A stretch of 64,000 nt of DNA from Hirudinaria manillensis (GCA_034509925.1 CM067538.1:328501-392500), one strand, 5' to 3'; shown: positions 41,824 to 54,169, counted from the first letter of the stretch. The notes: generated from the letters alone by a model not told the origin. Made by a program: numbers and translations.

Positions 41824-43866
41824 CATCCATCAATCCAGTCAGCGGTCCGTCCTAACCGTTGCCTAGGCAACCGTAGAGTTCAACCCGCATGCAGACGACC
41901 CTGGGTTGTTGCGAGAATGGCAGGAACCTCACAGCGGATGCAACGATCGGTGGCTTCAACTCCCTCAACTCGGACAGGAAGGTGTCGGAGTTACCCTCGA
42001 ATATCTGCTCGTCGGAGGATGACGACGACGATGATGGCGATGATGATGATGATGATGATGATTGCGATTGTGGTTACGATGGATGGTGGTGATAGTGATA
42101 TCTAAGACTGACGACGATGATGGTGAGGGTGCCGATTGTAATGATGATGACGACGACGACGACGATGGTATAAGTGACAATGACGGTGGTTTATATATTG
42201 GCAATTAAAAAATAAACAACAACTTATAATGACAGCATTAATTGAACTGCAAAAGAAATATTTTTGAAAATCAATTTTCAAGGATTTAGAAATAAATTTC
42301 ATCGTTTTTGGTGCAAAATGATTTGGAAAGTCATCGAATTTTGCCATATTTTTTTAAATTCAGATTTTTAATGAATTTCTGCTGACAATTCAATTAGCAG
42401 AATTGAAAATATAAAATATATAAAAATAAATTAAAAATATAAAATATATTAAAAATAAAAATATATTAAAATATAAAATATCGTTAAACTTTATTTTAAC
42501 AATTTCTCTGGAACGATTAAAAATGATTTTACTTAAAATGATTTTAATTGCGATAAAAATTTTAATCGCCAGAATTTATTTCAATTAATTGCAAAACATT
42601 TTCACTTTATTTTCAATTAAATATTTTTTAATTTTCTGTTTTTTTTGAGAAACAGAAACGATCGATGACGGTTTGTTTGCATTCCTGGGAACTCCATTAT
42701 CGCCCACTGATTGAAGGAAGTTCTTGATTGGTCAATCAATATTAAAACATTATCATAATTTATGCAGCAACATCCTATGCACCACCTTAATCTAACATAA
42801 TCAATTATACGTGTGATTGTATAAAGCACCTCTGATGCTATACAAATAGTGCCATAGAAATAAACTCTTATTATAAATTAGTGTAAAATATTATTAAAAA
42901 TATTATTATTATTGTTGTTGTTATAATAATAATAGTAATAATAATAATAATAGTAATAATAATAATAATAATTATTATTATTATTATCATTGTTGTAGTT
43001 GTTGTTATTATTACTAATGTATCACATAATCGTCACAATCCATCAGAACAAGAACAACAAATCATACTCTCTTTTCGTTCTTCCAAAAACAAAAACAAAA
43101 ACTCAAATCAACTGCACATGGAGACAGAATATCCGATGAATTAAACCCAATTATGAATTTAATGAATGAAAATAATAAAAAAAAACAATGAACCAAAGAA
43201 GATATTAAAACATCAAACATGGCACCCAACAAAAACAACTTCGATCAAAATATATTCATCCGCGATCCAAAGAAAAAAATAGTTCCTACTCCGCCAGTAT
43301 TAATGCGCCATACCTCGTTCATTGTGTAGTTTCTATAGCGCGTCCAGCCGACCGCAGCACCTCTTTTGTATTCCAGGGCGTAGTTCGGGGCAAATTCTTG
43401 ACCCTGACGATTCAAGATTTCAAGGGTTTTTAAATTAAAAAAGAAAAACATTTAAATTTAATTATTTAAATTTAAATTATTTAAATTATTATTTAAATTT
43501 AAATTATTTAAAGTTGCAGGAGCGACTTGGGACATGGCTGACAGAGAATGGCCATGATCCGGAGGAATACGAATTCAAGAAAATGAGTGTCACAATTAAA
43601 ATTATTTAAATTTAAATTACCAATTTTTAATGTTTTTCTTTTCCAACGTAATTTCAATTTTAAGGCATAAATTTTTTAATGAAAGGTTAATGGGGGAATG
43701 CAACAAGGGTCGCGTTCTGAACAGCATTCGTGATATCGTGAACCATCAGTTGTGATAAAATGATTAAGACGACGCCACGATGGTGATGATGATAATAATG
43801 ATGATGATGATGATAATAATGATGATGATGATGACGACGAAGATGATGATGATAATGATGGTGATA

Positions 43867-43899
<33 letters not shown>

Positions 43900-44157
43900 C
43901 GGTGACGTCACGGCCATCAACAGTACAACCTGTCTTATCGTCGACTCTCACCAGATCATAACTATCTCTCCTGAACCTTTTTTTTATCAATCATGACCTC
44001 AATGGGGTCAGAAGGTCACGTTCGACAGCAAGAGGTCAAAAACATCCTGAACAGGAAGGATGCATGGATGGATGGATGGATGGACGGACGGACGGACGGA
44101 TGGATGGATGGATGGACGGATGGATGGATGGACGGGTAGATGGATGGATGGATGGAT

Positions 44158-44192
<35 letters not shown>

Positions 44193-46980
44193 CCAAATTG
44201 TGGGCACAAATCCGAAGTTGAAAGTGATAAATCCTCGTGATCAGATGCCAATACATTTTTTAATTGGCATTTCTTTTACACCTCATTAAGATGCCGATTA
44301 ATAATTAGATAATAATAATAATGATAATAATAATAATAATAATAATAATGATAATAATAATAATAATTATTATTATTATTATAATAATGATAATATTAAT
44401 AAAAATAAATAACAAATATTAATAATAAATTTCATGTAATTTTATTTCATGTTCAGAGTAATTTAATCCAAAAGATTTCATCATTACCATCATTAGAGTC
44501 CGATAAGAAACATAATCAGAGAGTGCATCTATTATAATATTATAATGAGGATTGCTCATCAATATTCAAGAGGGCGGCAGTGGGGCGTCTTTGGGTTAGG
44601 TCGATTTTGATTGGCTCAGAGTTGTAAAAGCCGATATTAGGGTCCTTAAAACTTTATTGCTTACTGGCCATACACGCGTCATCATCATCATCGTCATCAT
44701 CGTCGTCGTCGTCATCATCTCTTTCATCTTCCTCGCCATCATTACTACCACCATCATCATCATCATCGTCATCGTCATCGTCATCATCATCGTCATCATC
44801 GTCGTCATCATCTCTTTCGTCTTCCTCGTCATCATCATCATCATCATCATCATCGTCGTCGTCGTCGTCGTCGTCACCGGTTCAGTATGGATGAGGTAGC
44901 AGGTGTCCGCGTACACGGGACCTCCCAGGAGAGGTGAAGTCTGCATTGTGTTCAAAAGGAGAACAAACTGACCCGCTCATCACCGCCACCATCATCATCA
45001 TCATCCTCCTCCTCCTCATCCTCCTCACCTTCCACCATCATCATCGTCATCCTCCTCCTCCTCACCTTCCACCTCATCATCGTCATCATCACCGCCACCA
45101 TCATCATCGTCATCGTCATCATCCTAAAACTTGAGGAGTCCGAAAGTCCAAAATTTGATTTGCCGTCTCTTCATAAGTTGCATTAGGTTTTAAAAATTAC
45201 GATGACGATGACGACGACTACGATGATGATGATGACGACGACGATGATGATGATGAGAGGTCATCTTACTCGAACGGACTTTCCTGGCAATGACTGTTAT
45301 GATGACGATGTTACGTGTTTAAATTTTAATGCATGAAACTTACAAGAGGTTGAATGAATGAAAGAAAGAGTAACTTGTTGAATGAAAGAATGAATGAATG
45401 AATGATTGAATGAATGAATGAATGAATGAATGAATTAGCGAGTGAATGACTACGATGCATTAGAAGAATCCTCATGAAATCCATCTAATGGAAGTAAAAG
45501 TTTAAAATTATTTTTGTTTAAATAGTGGAGGATCAAATATAATAAAATCTAATAATTATAATAATAAATACTATTTATGATTTAATTATTTATTATAATT
45601 ATTTAATTGTTATTATATAAATTTTATTGTCGAGTTATTGTATCCATCTTTATACTCGCCGTTGTCACATTCATCACCAACACCACCACCGTCATCGTCA
45701 TCATCATCCTCATCATCATCGTCGTCAACATCCTCATCATCACCATGTCGCCTGTTCTTTGATGCCTCCTAGGGCTTCCTTCCTCCACTCTTAAGGAAGA
45801 TTGCGAAGCATAGAATCGAAAATCAGGGAGAGCAAAGAATGTTTATTATGGCCGCGAACCTCCCCTCTTCAGTCGATCCTGTTTTATCGCTCACAAGCTT
45901 TCAGCAAACCAAGTGTCGTTTTGTGATTCATTTTCGGCCCATTGATGCCGGACATGATAACCGTGATAGTGGGTCAGCGACTGTTTCCTTATCATTATTA
46001 TAAGGTGTAGCTTATCATCGCATATCTTCAACAGCAACAACAACAACAACAACACCATCGTCTTCGTCGGGACTTTCCACACGGACGCCGAGAGTCATAT
46101 CATTTAAGAACGTCGTGTCTCCGTGAAATCAATAAACAATTCGAGCATGGAATTCAGAATAGCATAGACATAAAACTCCTTCGCTCCCCTTTCATCGCTC
46201 GCGTCCAGGATTGCAGAGAATCATAAAGCGCCTGTAAAGTTGCCGTACGTTATAAAAAGCGAACCACTTCGAAGGAACTTTTATTTATTCGTCTATGGTC
46301 GTCGCTGGCATGTCTTTGTTTAAGTTTACTGCGCATTGTCGCCCGTCCGCCATATTGAAAAACTACTTTACGATCTGCCGAAGCATTCTTTCGGACGTGA
46401 TTCCAGTTCAGGCGACCCCCAATGTTCAGGCATTGGTTTGCGTTTCGGGGCCGAACGACAACCGCAGGTCACGCTTGTCATAATGTAATCATGTATTCAT
46501 AATATTGCTTAGCATAATATAATCATATATTCATAATATTGCTTAGCATAATATAATCATATATTCATAATATTGCATAATGTAATCATTCGTGGTATCC
46601 TTTATCATATTATAATCATATGTTCACGATATCGCTTGCCATCAAATAGCTAGTAAAACGATACCAGGTCATGCCATCCTCATCCTAACCCGACCTTGAC
46701 CCCTTGACCCCACCAAAAAAAAATCCACAGGGGGAAGGTGGGGGTGTGCATGGGCTGAAGAACCCCCAACAAGTGGGTGCAAAGAAGGTCTGAATGACTT
46801 GACCCACGCAGCATCAGTTCGACTTCAAAGGAAGAAACAAAGAAAAGAAGATTCTGAGTTTCTGTGAAAAACCATAAAGAGATGGTCCACGTTAATTCCA
46901 CGTTGTTAACACGTTCAACATGATTATCAGCATCACGATCAATGTCAAAACTACCACCACCATCATCGTCGTCGTCGTCA

Positions 46981-47012
<32 letters not shown>

Positions 47013-47776
47013 TCCTCCCTACAAACATCTGTTGATTAATGATTATTTACTCAACAAAGTCCGGCACAGAGTCCAGTACTCGTTGTCTGTTCTGAATCTT
47101 GATGATGATGTCATCGTCTACAATACTGTCATCATCATCATCATCATCATGACCAGCTCCACCATCACCATTGCCACCATCATTATCATCATCATGACCA
47201 GCTCCACCATCACCATTGTCATCGTCATCATCATCATCATCATCAGAGGGAGATTGAACTGTGAGCTTAATATCAATTAAGACATTCCACTCACCCACTC
47301 CACCCTTAAAACGATTACTGAGTGCAAACTTCCATCGTCACGGAGCAAAAGAAAGGAATGTAGAACGAAGGCGGACGTGATTGATTGGTCGAGATATGTG
47401 GGTCAAGCGACTGGTCGAGCCAATCGTAGATCTCCGAACTGGGTCACGAACCTGTCCGTTGCCAAATCGTCCTTGAGTTTCAACTAAGGTCACGACCTTG
47501 ACCCTGCCGAGGTCGATTTCCAGCCACTCCTTCAAGTCACGTGACACCTGGGGTCGCGGGCACCAGGCGCCTCCGTTTTTCTCCGTCCTGATCCTGCCGG
47601 GGTTTTGATGTTAGTCGTCGTCATCTTCATCATCATCTTCATCATCATCATCATTTTAGGGCGTCATTACCTCGCCATGGGTGGACCGACACTTTTGGTG
47701 TCGTAGGAAGAGCTAGCCCTAATTGAGTTGTCCTCTATTTGTCCCGAACCCATGCCCAGGTCTTGTCTGCATTCGC
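31979..47776 (-). CDS. DDR: Discoidin domain receptor tyrosine kinase (5' end incomplete)
   Basis: DDRs are single-pass receptor tyrosine kinases activated by collagen. Thirteen exons are read: 47776-47671, 47593-47452, 43403-43314, 42004-41857, 41157-40486, 39954-39814, 39670-39331, 39004-38349, 37165-36948, 36223-36015, 34549-34334, 33067-32833, 32335-31979 (stop). They give 1,175 aa after an incomplete first codon, so the protein is larger than human DDR1/2 (about 860-910 aa). Domain order, counted from the first residue read: F5/8-type discoidin (about 1-150, [10 protein letters not shown] to VELYGCL), discoidin-like (about 155-385), acidic/Ser-rich stalk, TM at about 519-544 ([20 protein letters not shown]), long juxtamembrane region, kinase (about 815-1160). 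The signal-peptide exon must lie upstream; the first exon starts in phase 1. Every splice phase fits. Confidence 0.93.
32370..32660. repeat. (GAAT)n and (GGAT)n-like tetranucleotide repeats in DDR intron
   Basis: Interrupted GAAT/GGAG/GTAT tetramers at 32370-32400 and 32525-32660, between the last two kinase exons. Confidence 0.8.
33068..34333. other. DDR intron, about 1.3 kb
   Basis: Contains (GAT)n at 33115-33160, (GAC)n/(GAT)n at 33410-33445, an (AAT)n/(AAAT)n AT-rich block at 33540-33720 and (AAAT)n at 33845-34010. No exon is seen. Confidence 0.6.
34550..36014. other. DDR intron, about 1.5 kb
   Basis: Contains degenerate GATCGACAGACAGACGGATG units at 34565-34690, (GGAT)n at 34780-34905, (ATC)n/(GTC)n at 35180-35255 and (GAC/GAT)n at 35500-35590 and 35860-35905. 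No exon is recognised. Confidence 0.6.
34780..34905. repeat. (GGAT)n microsatellite, about 125 bp
   Basis: Interrupted GGAT tetranucleotide repeat inside a DDR intron. Confidence 0.9.
36711..36928. repeat. Mixed (GGAT)n / (GTAT)n tetranucleotide array
   Basis: A block (GGATTGATAGGTGAATGTAT plus GGAT runs) appears twice, so the array includes a larger duplication of about 110 bp. It lies close to the donor of the DDR glycine-loop exon. Confidence 0.85.
37184..37668. repeat. Very long (GGAT)n microsatellite, about 485 bp
   Basis: GGAT units from 37184 with two short GAAT interruptions, then about 390 bp (roughly 98 units) uninterrupted to about 37667. It lies about 20 bp upstream of the acceptor of a DDR kinase exon (37165-36948). 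It is stop-free in several frames on both strands, which gives meaningless MDGW / IHPS ORFs. Confidence 0.97.
37669..38348. other. Rest of the DDR intron 5' of the glycine-loop exon
   Basis: (GAC/GAT)n at 37765-37835, an AT-rich block with (TTA)n at 38080-38110, and (ATC)n at 38265-38340 next to the juxtamembrane exon. No exon is seen. Confidence 0.55.
41158..41856. other. DDR intron with composite tetranucleotide block
   Basis: (GAT)n at 41165-41222 and (ATC)n at 41315-41375, then the (CATC)/(CACT)/(AATC) composite at 41577-41833. The short minus ORF at 41441-41629 falls inside this intron and is not coding. Confidence 0.65.
41577..41833. repeat. Composite (CATC)n-(ACTC)n-(AATC)n block
   Basis: Three different tetranucleotide tracts adjoin: CATC to about 41625, ACTC at 41645-41731 and AATC at 41732-41822, then CATC again. 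Confidence 0.93.
42005..43313. other. DDR intron, about 1.3 kb
   Basis: (GAT)n at 42018-42062 and 42105-42160, AT-rich DNA, and (AAT)n/(TTA)n at 42895-43010. No exon is seen. Confidence 0.6.
44061..44192. repeat. (GGAT)n / (GGAC)n tetranucleotide repeat
   Basis: Interrupted GGAT and GGAC units in the large DDR intron. Confidence 0.9.
46480..46600. repeat. 33-bp tandem repeat, about three copies
   Basis: Units containing CATAATATAATCATATATTC followed by ATAATATTGCTTAG, diverging at both ends. Confidence 0.8.
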
Positions 47777-48046
47777 CTGATGATGATGATGATGATGATG
47801 ACGATGACGATGACGATGATGATGACGATGATGATGACTGAGTGATTGGATGGAGAAGGAACGCACAAGACGACAAGCGAACACGGATTAATGGGAAAAA
47901 ATGATAAGTGTATGCTTATCATCATGATAAGTGTATGCAAGTCATCCCAATAAAAGCAATTTATTCCAAGAAATGTTTTCTTTTCATCCGACAAACACAA
48001 AACTGGGGAAAAATACACGTGGACATCTACATCGGAGAGGTTGATA

Positions 48047-48165
48047 CAAAACAATACAAAAGAAATACAAAACAATACAAAAGAAATACAAAACAATGCA
48101 AAAGAAATACAAAACAATACAAAAGAAATACAAAACAATGCAAAAGAAATACAAAACAATGCAAC
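48047..48165. repeat. 21-bp minisatellite
   Basis: About six units of CAATACAAAAGAAATACAAA (plus one A), with an A/G variant position (CAATAC or CAATGC) alternating along the array. Confidence 0.9.
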
Positions 48166-48374
48166 ACAAGGCTGAATGCTGGAAATTAATGAAACATCAA
48201 TAGCTATACAATTTATCATTATAATAACATAATAATAGCGCTAATAAATAAATTATGTTAATGTAATTAATTAATTATTCATTATCATTCGGGCAGTTAC
48301 GAAGCAATGAGGTTCATCCCTACTACGTCGTAAACGTCACTCTGTTCTGATGGAGGACATTTTAAACATTTATC

Positions 48375-48625
48375 ACGAATTTCGAGCAAAATTTAAAATT
48401 AAATGCAACAAAATTGAGGAAAATTTTTATAAATTATTTATTTATTATTATAAATTATTTTAAAATTAAAAAAAAAATTTAAAATTAAATGCAACAAAAT
48501 TGAGGAGAAACTTTTATAAATTATTTATTTATTATTATAAATTATTTTAAAATTTAAAAAAAAATTTAAAATTAAATGCAACAAAATTGAGGAGAAACTT
48601 TTATAAATTGTTTATTATTATTAAT
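48375..48625. repeat. AT-rich tandem repeat of about 92 bp, three copies
   Basis: Each copy contains AAATGCAACAAAATTGAGGA and then TTATAAATTATTTATTTATT. The copies are nearly identical. Confidence 0.85.
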
Positions 48626-48952
48626 GATTTAATTGCAAAATGTTTTAAAAAATGATTTAAAATAATTCGATGGATATTATAACTGATTAATTTGTAAAAA
48701 CTGATAATGTGTAATAATATTTTTAATTTATTTAAAATTAATAAATAAATTAATAAAAATATTAATATTTAAAATATTATTATACATTAAAGCCAATAAT
48801 ACTTAATAATATTTTTAAAATATTTCGAATTAATTAAATAAAGTTAATATTGTTTTAATAATATTTAAAAGTTAATGTTACGTTATAATATTTACAAATA
48901 AAACTCATAAACTAACAAACATTGTTGCATAAACTAACATCAATTATAATAA

Positions 48953-48987
<35 letters not shown>

Positions 48988-49621
48988 CATTATTCATAAA
49001 TTACTGATATTGAAATGACTCACTCATGTCTTCATGGATGCATGGTTTGAGAGAATTTAAATTAATTTTCAATTATTTCTCAATTAATTCATTAATTAAT
49101 TTCAATGCAATCAAGTCGTAATAAAGTTTTAAAATAATAATAACAATATTAACAATAATAATAATAACAATAAATATTACCGTAATAATAAATATTATTA
49201 TTGCTATAAACAATAAAATAATTTTCGTTATCATCACCACGCCATTACTATCATCGTCATCAACATCGTCATCATCATCACCATCACCAACAAAGTCGTC
49301 GTCATCATCCATCGCTTTTATGATGAAGGTAACACTAAACAATATTATTCCCTAATTTATGGTATAATAATTAATTATTTATTTATTTAATTATATTAAT
49401 TATTTCAATTAATTATTGTTAATATTATTCGTTATATTATTATTATTATTATTATTAATTATGGTAATTATTCATAATTTATGATCACATAATTGCTACG
49501 TTTTTCTATTTTTGTCTCGGGGAATCTTTGTGAATTAGGCGAGGAAAAGAAGTGGGATTTTGGCCGGAAATAAATGGTGTTGTTGATGATGATGATGATG
49601 ATGATGATGACGACGACGAAC

Positions 49622-49664
<43 letters not shown>

Positions 49665-49703
49665 GGAGGAGGAGGAGCAGGAAGAGGTGAATTGACGTCC
49701 AAC

Positions 49704-49760
49704 CAACAATCACAACAAGTGAAAATAATACTGACGACAAGAATCTGCACTTTTGAGAAA
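49704..49760 (-). CDS. Candidate DDR signal-peptide exon (speculative)
   Basis: On the minus strand, acceptor ttcttgtttcag precedes 57 bp that read SQKCRFLSSVLFSLVVIVG. A GT donor follows in phase 1, which is the phase needed to join the first firm DDR exon (giving ...[13 protein letters not shown]). The hydrophobic run looks like a signal-peptide core ending where DDR mature chains begin. The donor (TTG|gttgga) is weak and the ATG would lie in a further upstream exon not found. This could equally be a chance match. Confidence 0.3.
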
Positions 49761-49828
49761 CTGAAACAAGAATAAAATGTGAAACCAATTTAGATACAAA
49801 TAAATTATTAAAGAATTATTAATTAATT

Positions 49829-49861
<33 letters not shown>

Positions 49862-49925
49862 CAAGCCATCGCGAACAACAGCCAAAAACACATTGGCTCC
49901 GGGCCTAAATCAGGGTCCACAAGCA

Positions 49926-49961
<36 letters not shown>

Positions 49962-51768
49962 GTCGCTAACATGTTAAGAAATGCTTATTATTGACCAATA
50001 AACATTCATTCTGGCCAATCAGACGCCGGGGCGTTTGTTTCTATTTTTGACTTCCTTCCTTTTGCTTTCTCTTCGTTGTTTCGTTTGTTTATTTTTGGAA
50101 AAGTAGGCGGAGCTAAAAGATGTAAATTACATGTTCCATTCAAGTCATAAAGGACAGGCGAAGGTTCGAGATGAAAGCCACCACGGGCAGATGAACAGGG
50201 GGGGGGGGTGAGAAGTGGGTGGGTGGATGAAGTATGGACTGAATGTCCAGGGGATGAATTAAATGTAAAGATTGGTTTTGTGAGGAGTTCTTTTCATCGT
50301 GATTGACGGTTGATTTCAATCATCGGACCATCGAGCGAGCATGGAAAAAGCTAGGATTGACTGATTGAATCGCTGACGGAATGAATGAATGAATGAATAA
50401 ATGACGAAAGGACGAATGAATAGATGAGTGACGAGCAAGATATCCGTTGCCTGGCAACCTCCTTTTCCAGCAAACGAGAGCCTTAAATGCACACGGACAG
50501 GTAGGATGGCAAACACGGAGCCATTCACACATGCATAGGATCATTAAAACATACATACATCCTCGCGCACAGAAGCAGACGTGTAGAGGGACTCAGAAAG
50601 ACGAAGTAGTTCCAAAGGAATTCGGATTTTGTTTCAATCATGCAGCGTTGTCTTTGTCCGAAGATAGATGGATGGGTTGGTGGGAGGGTGGATGGAAGGA
50701 TGGACGGACAGATAGACGGAGGGATGGACGGACGGATGGATGGATGGAAATACGTATGGACGGATGGCTGGATCGAATGAAGGAGAAGAAGGGAGAAATA
50801 CGCACCAAGGCGCAGGAGGAGGCCGTGAAAAATTACGAGGATTCGAAGAAACTTTGGCCGCGAACGAGGATCGTGGGGAGTCTCGGTTTGGATGGGTGCA
50901 TATTAATGAGATGGGCGGATTTGACTTGAAATAATTAATGTGTAGGCGGAGCGATATTAATGACTGATGAATGATGTATGGGGAACCTTTTGTGAAACCA
51001 GATGGAATGATTAGAAACAACAACAACAACAACAACAACAACGACCACAACAACAACAACGACGTTCAAACTTTCAATGACAGCAGCAGAACCTGCCATC
51101 AATTCGAAGAAGACAAATTTACCAGGAGAAAAAAAATCTTACAAGGAAAAATGGTGGCGGGTTGGGGAAGGGGGGGGAGATGGTGACGTAGACGAAGAGG
51201 AAACCAAACGAAGACAAATCGCAGGAAAATGAATAAAAAAGGTCGCAGTGCCTGAGCGGCCAGGTGTGCTAAAAAAACCTCAGCCAGTTATTTCCCACGC
51301 ACCCATTACCCATCATCTACCCAGCATCCACCCAACATCTACCCACCGGGTCTACCCAGTCACTTTCGTTCAAAAGTCGAGGGTAGAATTAAAAAGGCGA
51401 TTCGGAAATATGGCCGGAGGCATGACCCGATACAATGGCGTGTGCAAAAAGTGGATTGCTTTGCAATTGGCTGGGTGAGCAAGTAAGTTGTTCTCTGATT
51501 GGCCGGGCCTGTTTGAGAGTGGACCAATAAGATACGGGGGAAACACGGTGCGTTGTCAGATATATTGGATGGATGGACAAGAAACAAATGGAGGATGAAC
51601 AGGGATGGCTGGAGCGTGGAAATAAATGAATGAAGAGAGACATAAAAAGGAAGAATTTCCAAGAAGAAATTCAAAGATAATTACAAGCAGATATAATTAA
51701 GAATTATGGGATGGCAATACACAGAGATGTATGGATGAGTGAAAATGAGTGGATTGATGGCTGGGTGG
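49761..51768. other. Non-coding stretch, no gene recognised
   Basis: (TTTA)n at 49830-49860, (TTA)n at 49925-49960, a G-run near 50200, (GGAT/GGAC)n at 50665-50760, (AAC)n at 51015-51060 and (ACCC)-type repeats at 51290-51360. Short ORFs such as 50447-50929 plus match nothing I know. Confidence 0.45.
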
Positions 51769-51975
51769 GTGAGTTGAGTGGCTGAGTGAGTGAGTGAGTG
51801 AGTGAGTGAGTGAGTGAGTGAGTGAGTGAGTGAGTGAGTGAGTGAGTGAGTGAGTGAGTGAGTGAGTGAGTGAGTGAGTGAGTGAGTGAGTGAGTGAGTG
51901 AGTGAGTGAGTGAGTGAGTGAGTGAGTGAGTGAGTGAGTGAGTGAGTGAGTGAGTGAGTGAGTGAATGAGTGAGT
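51769..51975. repeat. (GAGT)n microsatellite, about 190 bp
   Basis: Almost uninterrupted GAGT units. The minus strand reads THSL without stops, which gives the spurious ORFs here. Confidence 0.96.
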
Positions 51976-53364
51976 GAAGAAATGTGGACGACGAAATAGA
52001 TTCCACCAATCAGCGACGGGGCGTGCTCTGCTGAGGTACAAATCAGCTTCCCCAGATGATAAAACCGACTAGTCCCCGACTAATCTCTGCTTTGATTACA
52101 CTTGATGATAGTGATTACTGGTAAGAAAGTGATAGACAAATCATTATCAACACAGTCATCATCGTCGTCGTCATCATCATCACCATAGTCATCAATCTAG
52201 CAACACTCACAATGTTCCAGGCCGCTGTCATGCTCGGAAGAAATCCTCGTATTAGAGATCGTCATCATCACCGCAGGCTCCATGGTCATCATCATCATCA
52301 TCATCGTCGTTGTCGTCATCGTCGCCAGCAGCCGGATCGGAAGCGGAAGGAGGGAAGTCAGGCTTTTGGAGGCGGCCATCTTTTTTTCTCGGTCCTTGGA
52401 GGCGAAAAATCACGAAATTCCGAGAAGCGGAAGTGAAGCTTCGTCACGTGATAAATGACGTCATCGCCGTCAGCGACGTCATTCGCGCCACCATCATCAT
52501 CTTCGTAGTCGTCGTCGTCGTCATCATCGGAGTTGGGTAGATTGGGTAGATTGTGGGTAGATTGTGGGTAGATTGAGTAGATTGAGTAGGTAGAATGGTG
52601 ATCGAGCGGCTTTTAATACGATCCTTGATTCTCTCTATACGACCCTCGTTTCCGTTGCCATGGAGTTGCCTCAAGGTGCTCGGTTGCCATGGTAGCCGGC
52701 TCTTCCGGTCGTTTTCTTTTCTTCTCCTCCTTTTTATTGTTGTTGTTGTTGTCATGGATTATGTTATTATAGTAATAAGGTTTTCTTGTAATAGAAATAA
52801 TATAATGATAATAATAATATTATATATTGCTAACTTATGAACTATTTATTTTTATTATTATTATTAGTAGTAGTAATAATAATAATATTATCATCAAATA
52901 TTATAATTTTCATCACGTTTCAACAAAGATTGTTATTAATATAATAGCAATAAAAATAATAATGATAATATTATTATTATAAATAATGGAAATAATAATA
53001 ATATTATTGTTATTATTATATATCGCATATAATATCGTAAAAGTTATATTAATATTATGTTTAATTATAAATAATAAATAAAAAAATAATAATAAATCAA
53101 TTGTTGATCTTCAGAAATGTTTATCATCATTGAGGATCAATAAGGATAGTTTAAATTCATTTCTTGCCAATCAATCCATTAATAAGCAGATATTTCCTTT
53201 CCTCTGCTTCTGCATTTCAATGGCTTTTTCTAAATTTAAATTTGAATTTTTATTCAAATTTGAATTTTAATTAAAATTTTTATTTTTCAAATTTTCAACT
53301 GTTTTTCAGAGGCTCACATGGATGAGAATTAAAAGGAAATTGAGTGCCTGATATTTGGGTGATT

Positions 53365-53401
<37 letters not shown>

Positions 53402-54169
53402 GAAGGAGGAGGAGGAGGAGGAAGAGGAAGGGACTAGCCATTCCGTGTTTGATTTAATGTGGCCATTTAATGCCATTTAATCGAATAATGTGAATAACTT
53501 TAATAATGGATGAATGAATGAATGAACGAACGAATGAATGAATGATAAATCGAAGGCACATGGAATTGATTGAACGACGGATGGATAGATGGATGGATGG
53601 ATGGATGGATGGATGGATGGGTGGATGGATGGACGGACAGACGGACGGAATGATAGAGAGAGTACAGGTGGCTTTAATGAATTTATGAGTCCGTAAAAGC
53701 ACGTTCAACGAACATAGGAGAGACCACACGTGACATCGCAATCGTGGGACAACCAATCGCAAAGAGGTACAGGGGTGGTTTCTCATGAATATTGATTAGG
53801 TTGGTATTAAATTTTGTAATTGAACTTAAAATCATTTAAAAATAACAATTTTTACATGAACAAATATTTCCGATTCACTAAAATATAATAATATAATAAA
53901 AATTATTATAAAACAAAATAAAAAACACAAAAAGACATGTTTATATTAATATTAAAATTCTCTTTAATTAATTATTAACGCCTAATTAACATAATTAGAA
54001 TGCAGGAGACGTTGATTGGTTGGACTAATAATCAATCAGCGAGGCACTAAGAACTTCCAGGCGACTAATTAAAAGAGTTGTTGATGGATGGATGGGGGAA
54101 TGAATGAGTGGACCGAAGGGAAATGGATTGGTTGGAGAATGAATGTGGAGCTGTAGAAGGATGGAATGG
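51976..54169. other. Non-coding stretch with scattered simple repeats
   Basis: (ATC/GTC)n at 52155-52200, 52258-52325 and 52490-52530; TGGGTAGATTG tandem repeats at 52530-52590; AT-rich DNA at 52780-53100; (GAT)n then (GAG)n at 53365-53432; (GAAT)n/(GGAT)n at 53510-53650. No gene is recognised. Confidence 0.45.

Larger units (their letters stand above)
43404..47451. other. DDR intron, about 4 kb
   Basis: (GAT)n at 43785-43900, (GGAT/GGAC)n at 44061-44192, (AAT)n at 44310-44400, a duplicated (ATC/GTC)n block at 44680-44880, (ATC/CTC)n at 44990-45125, (GAAT)n at 45350-45435, a 33-bp repeat near 46480-46575 and (ATC/GTC)n at 46960-47010 and 47125-47245. The stretches 45780-46480 and 46650-46930 are non-repetitive but show no recognisable exon. 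Confidence 0.55.
39331..47776 (-). other. DDR ectodomain and transmembrane exons
   Basis: The discoidin domain spans four exons (47776-47671, 47593-47452, 43403-43314, 42004-41857). Landmarks are [64 protein letters not shown] and [10 protein letters not shown], as in DDR1/2. The discoidin-like domain is one 672-bp exon (41157-40486) with [37 protein letters not shown] and [12 protein letters not shown]. It carries a poly-Ser insertion. The stalk (39954-39814) includes a poly-Asp run. Exon 39670-39331 has a Ser-rich stretch and then the TM helix followed by R. The intron between the second and third exons is about 4 kb and full of repeats. Confidence 0.88.
47777..49703. other. Upstream of the first recognised DDR exon
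   Basis: Probably DDR intron 1. It holds (GAT/GAC)n at 47778-47840, the 21-bp minisatellite, three ~92-bp AT-rich repeats, a very AT-rich block to about 49000, (TTA)n near 48955-48990, and (GAT)n/(GAG)n at 49585-49680. No gene of its own is seen. Confidence 0.5.

Noticed and set aside
50447-50929. 160-aa plus ORF
   Set aside because: Half is GGAT/GGAC repeat translation (MDGW-like) and the rest matches nothing.
51240-51300. Possible tRNA-like sequence (GCCTGAGCGGCCAGG)
   Set aside because: No cloverleaf could be drawn by eye; the T-arm consensus is missing.
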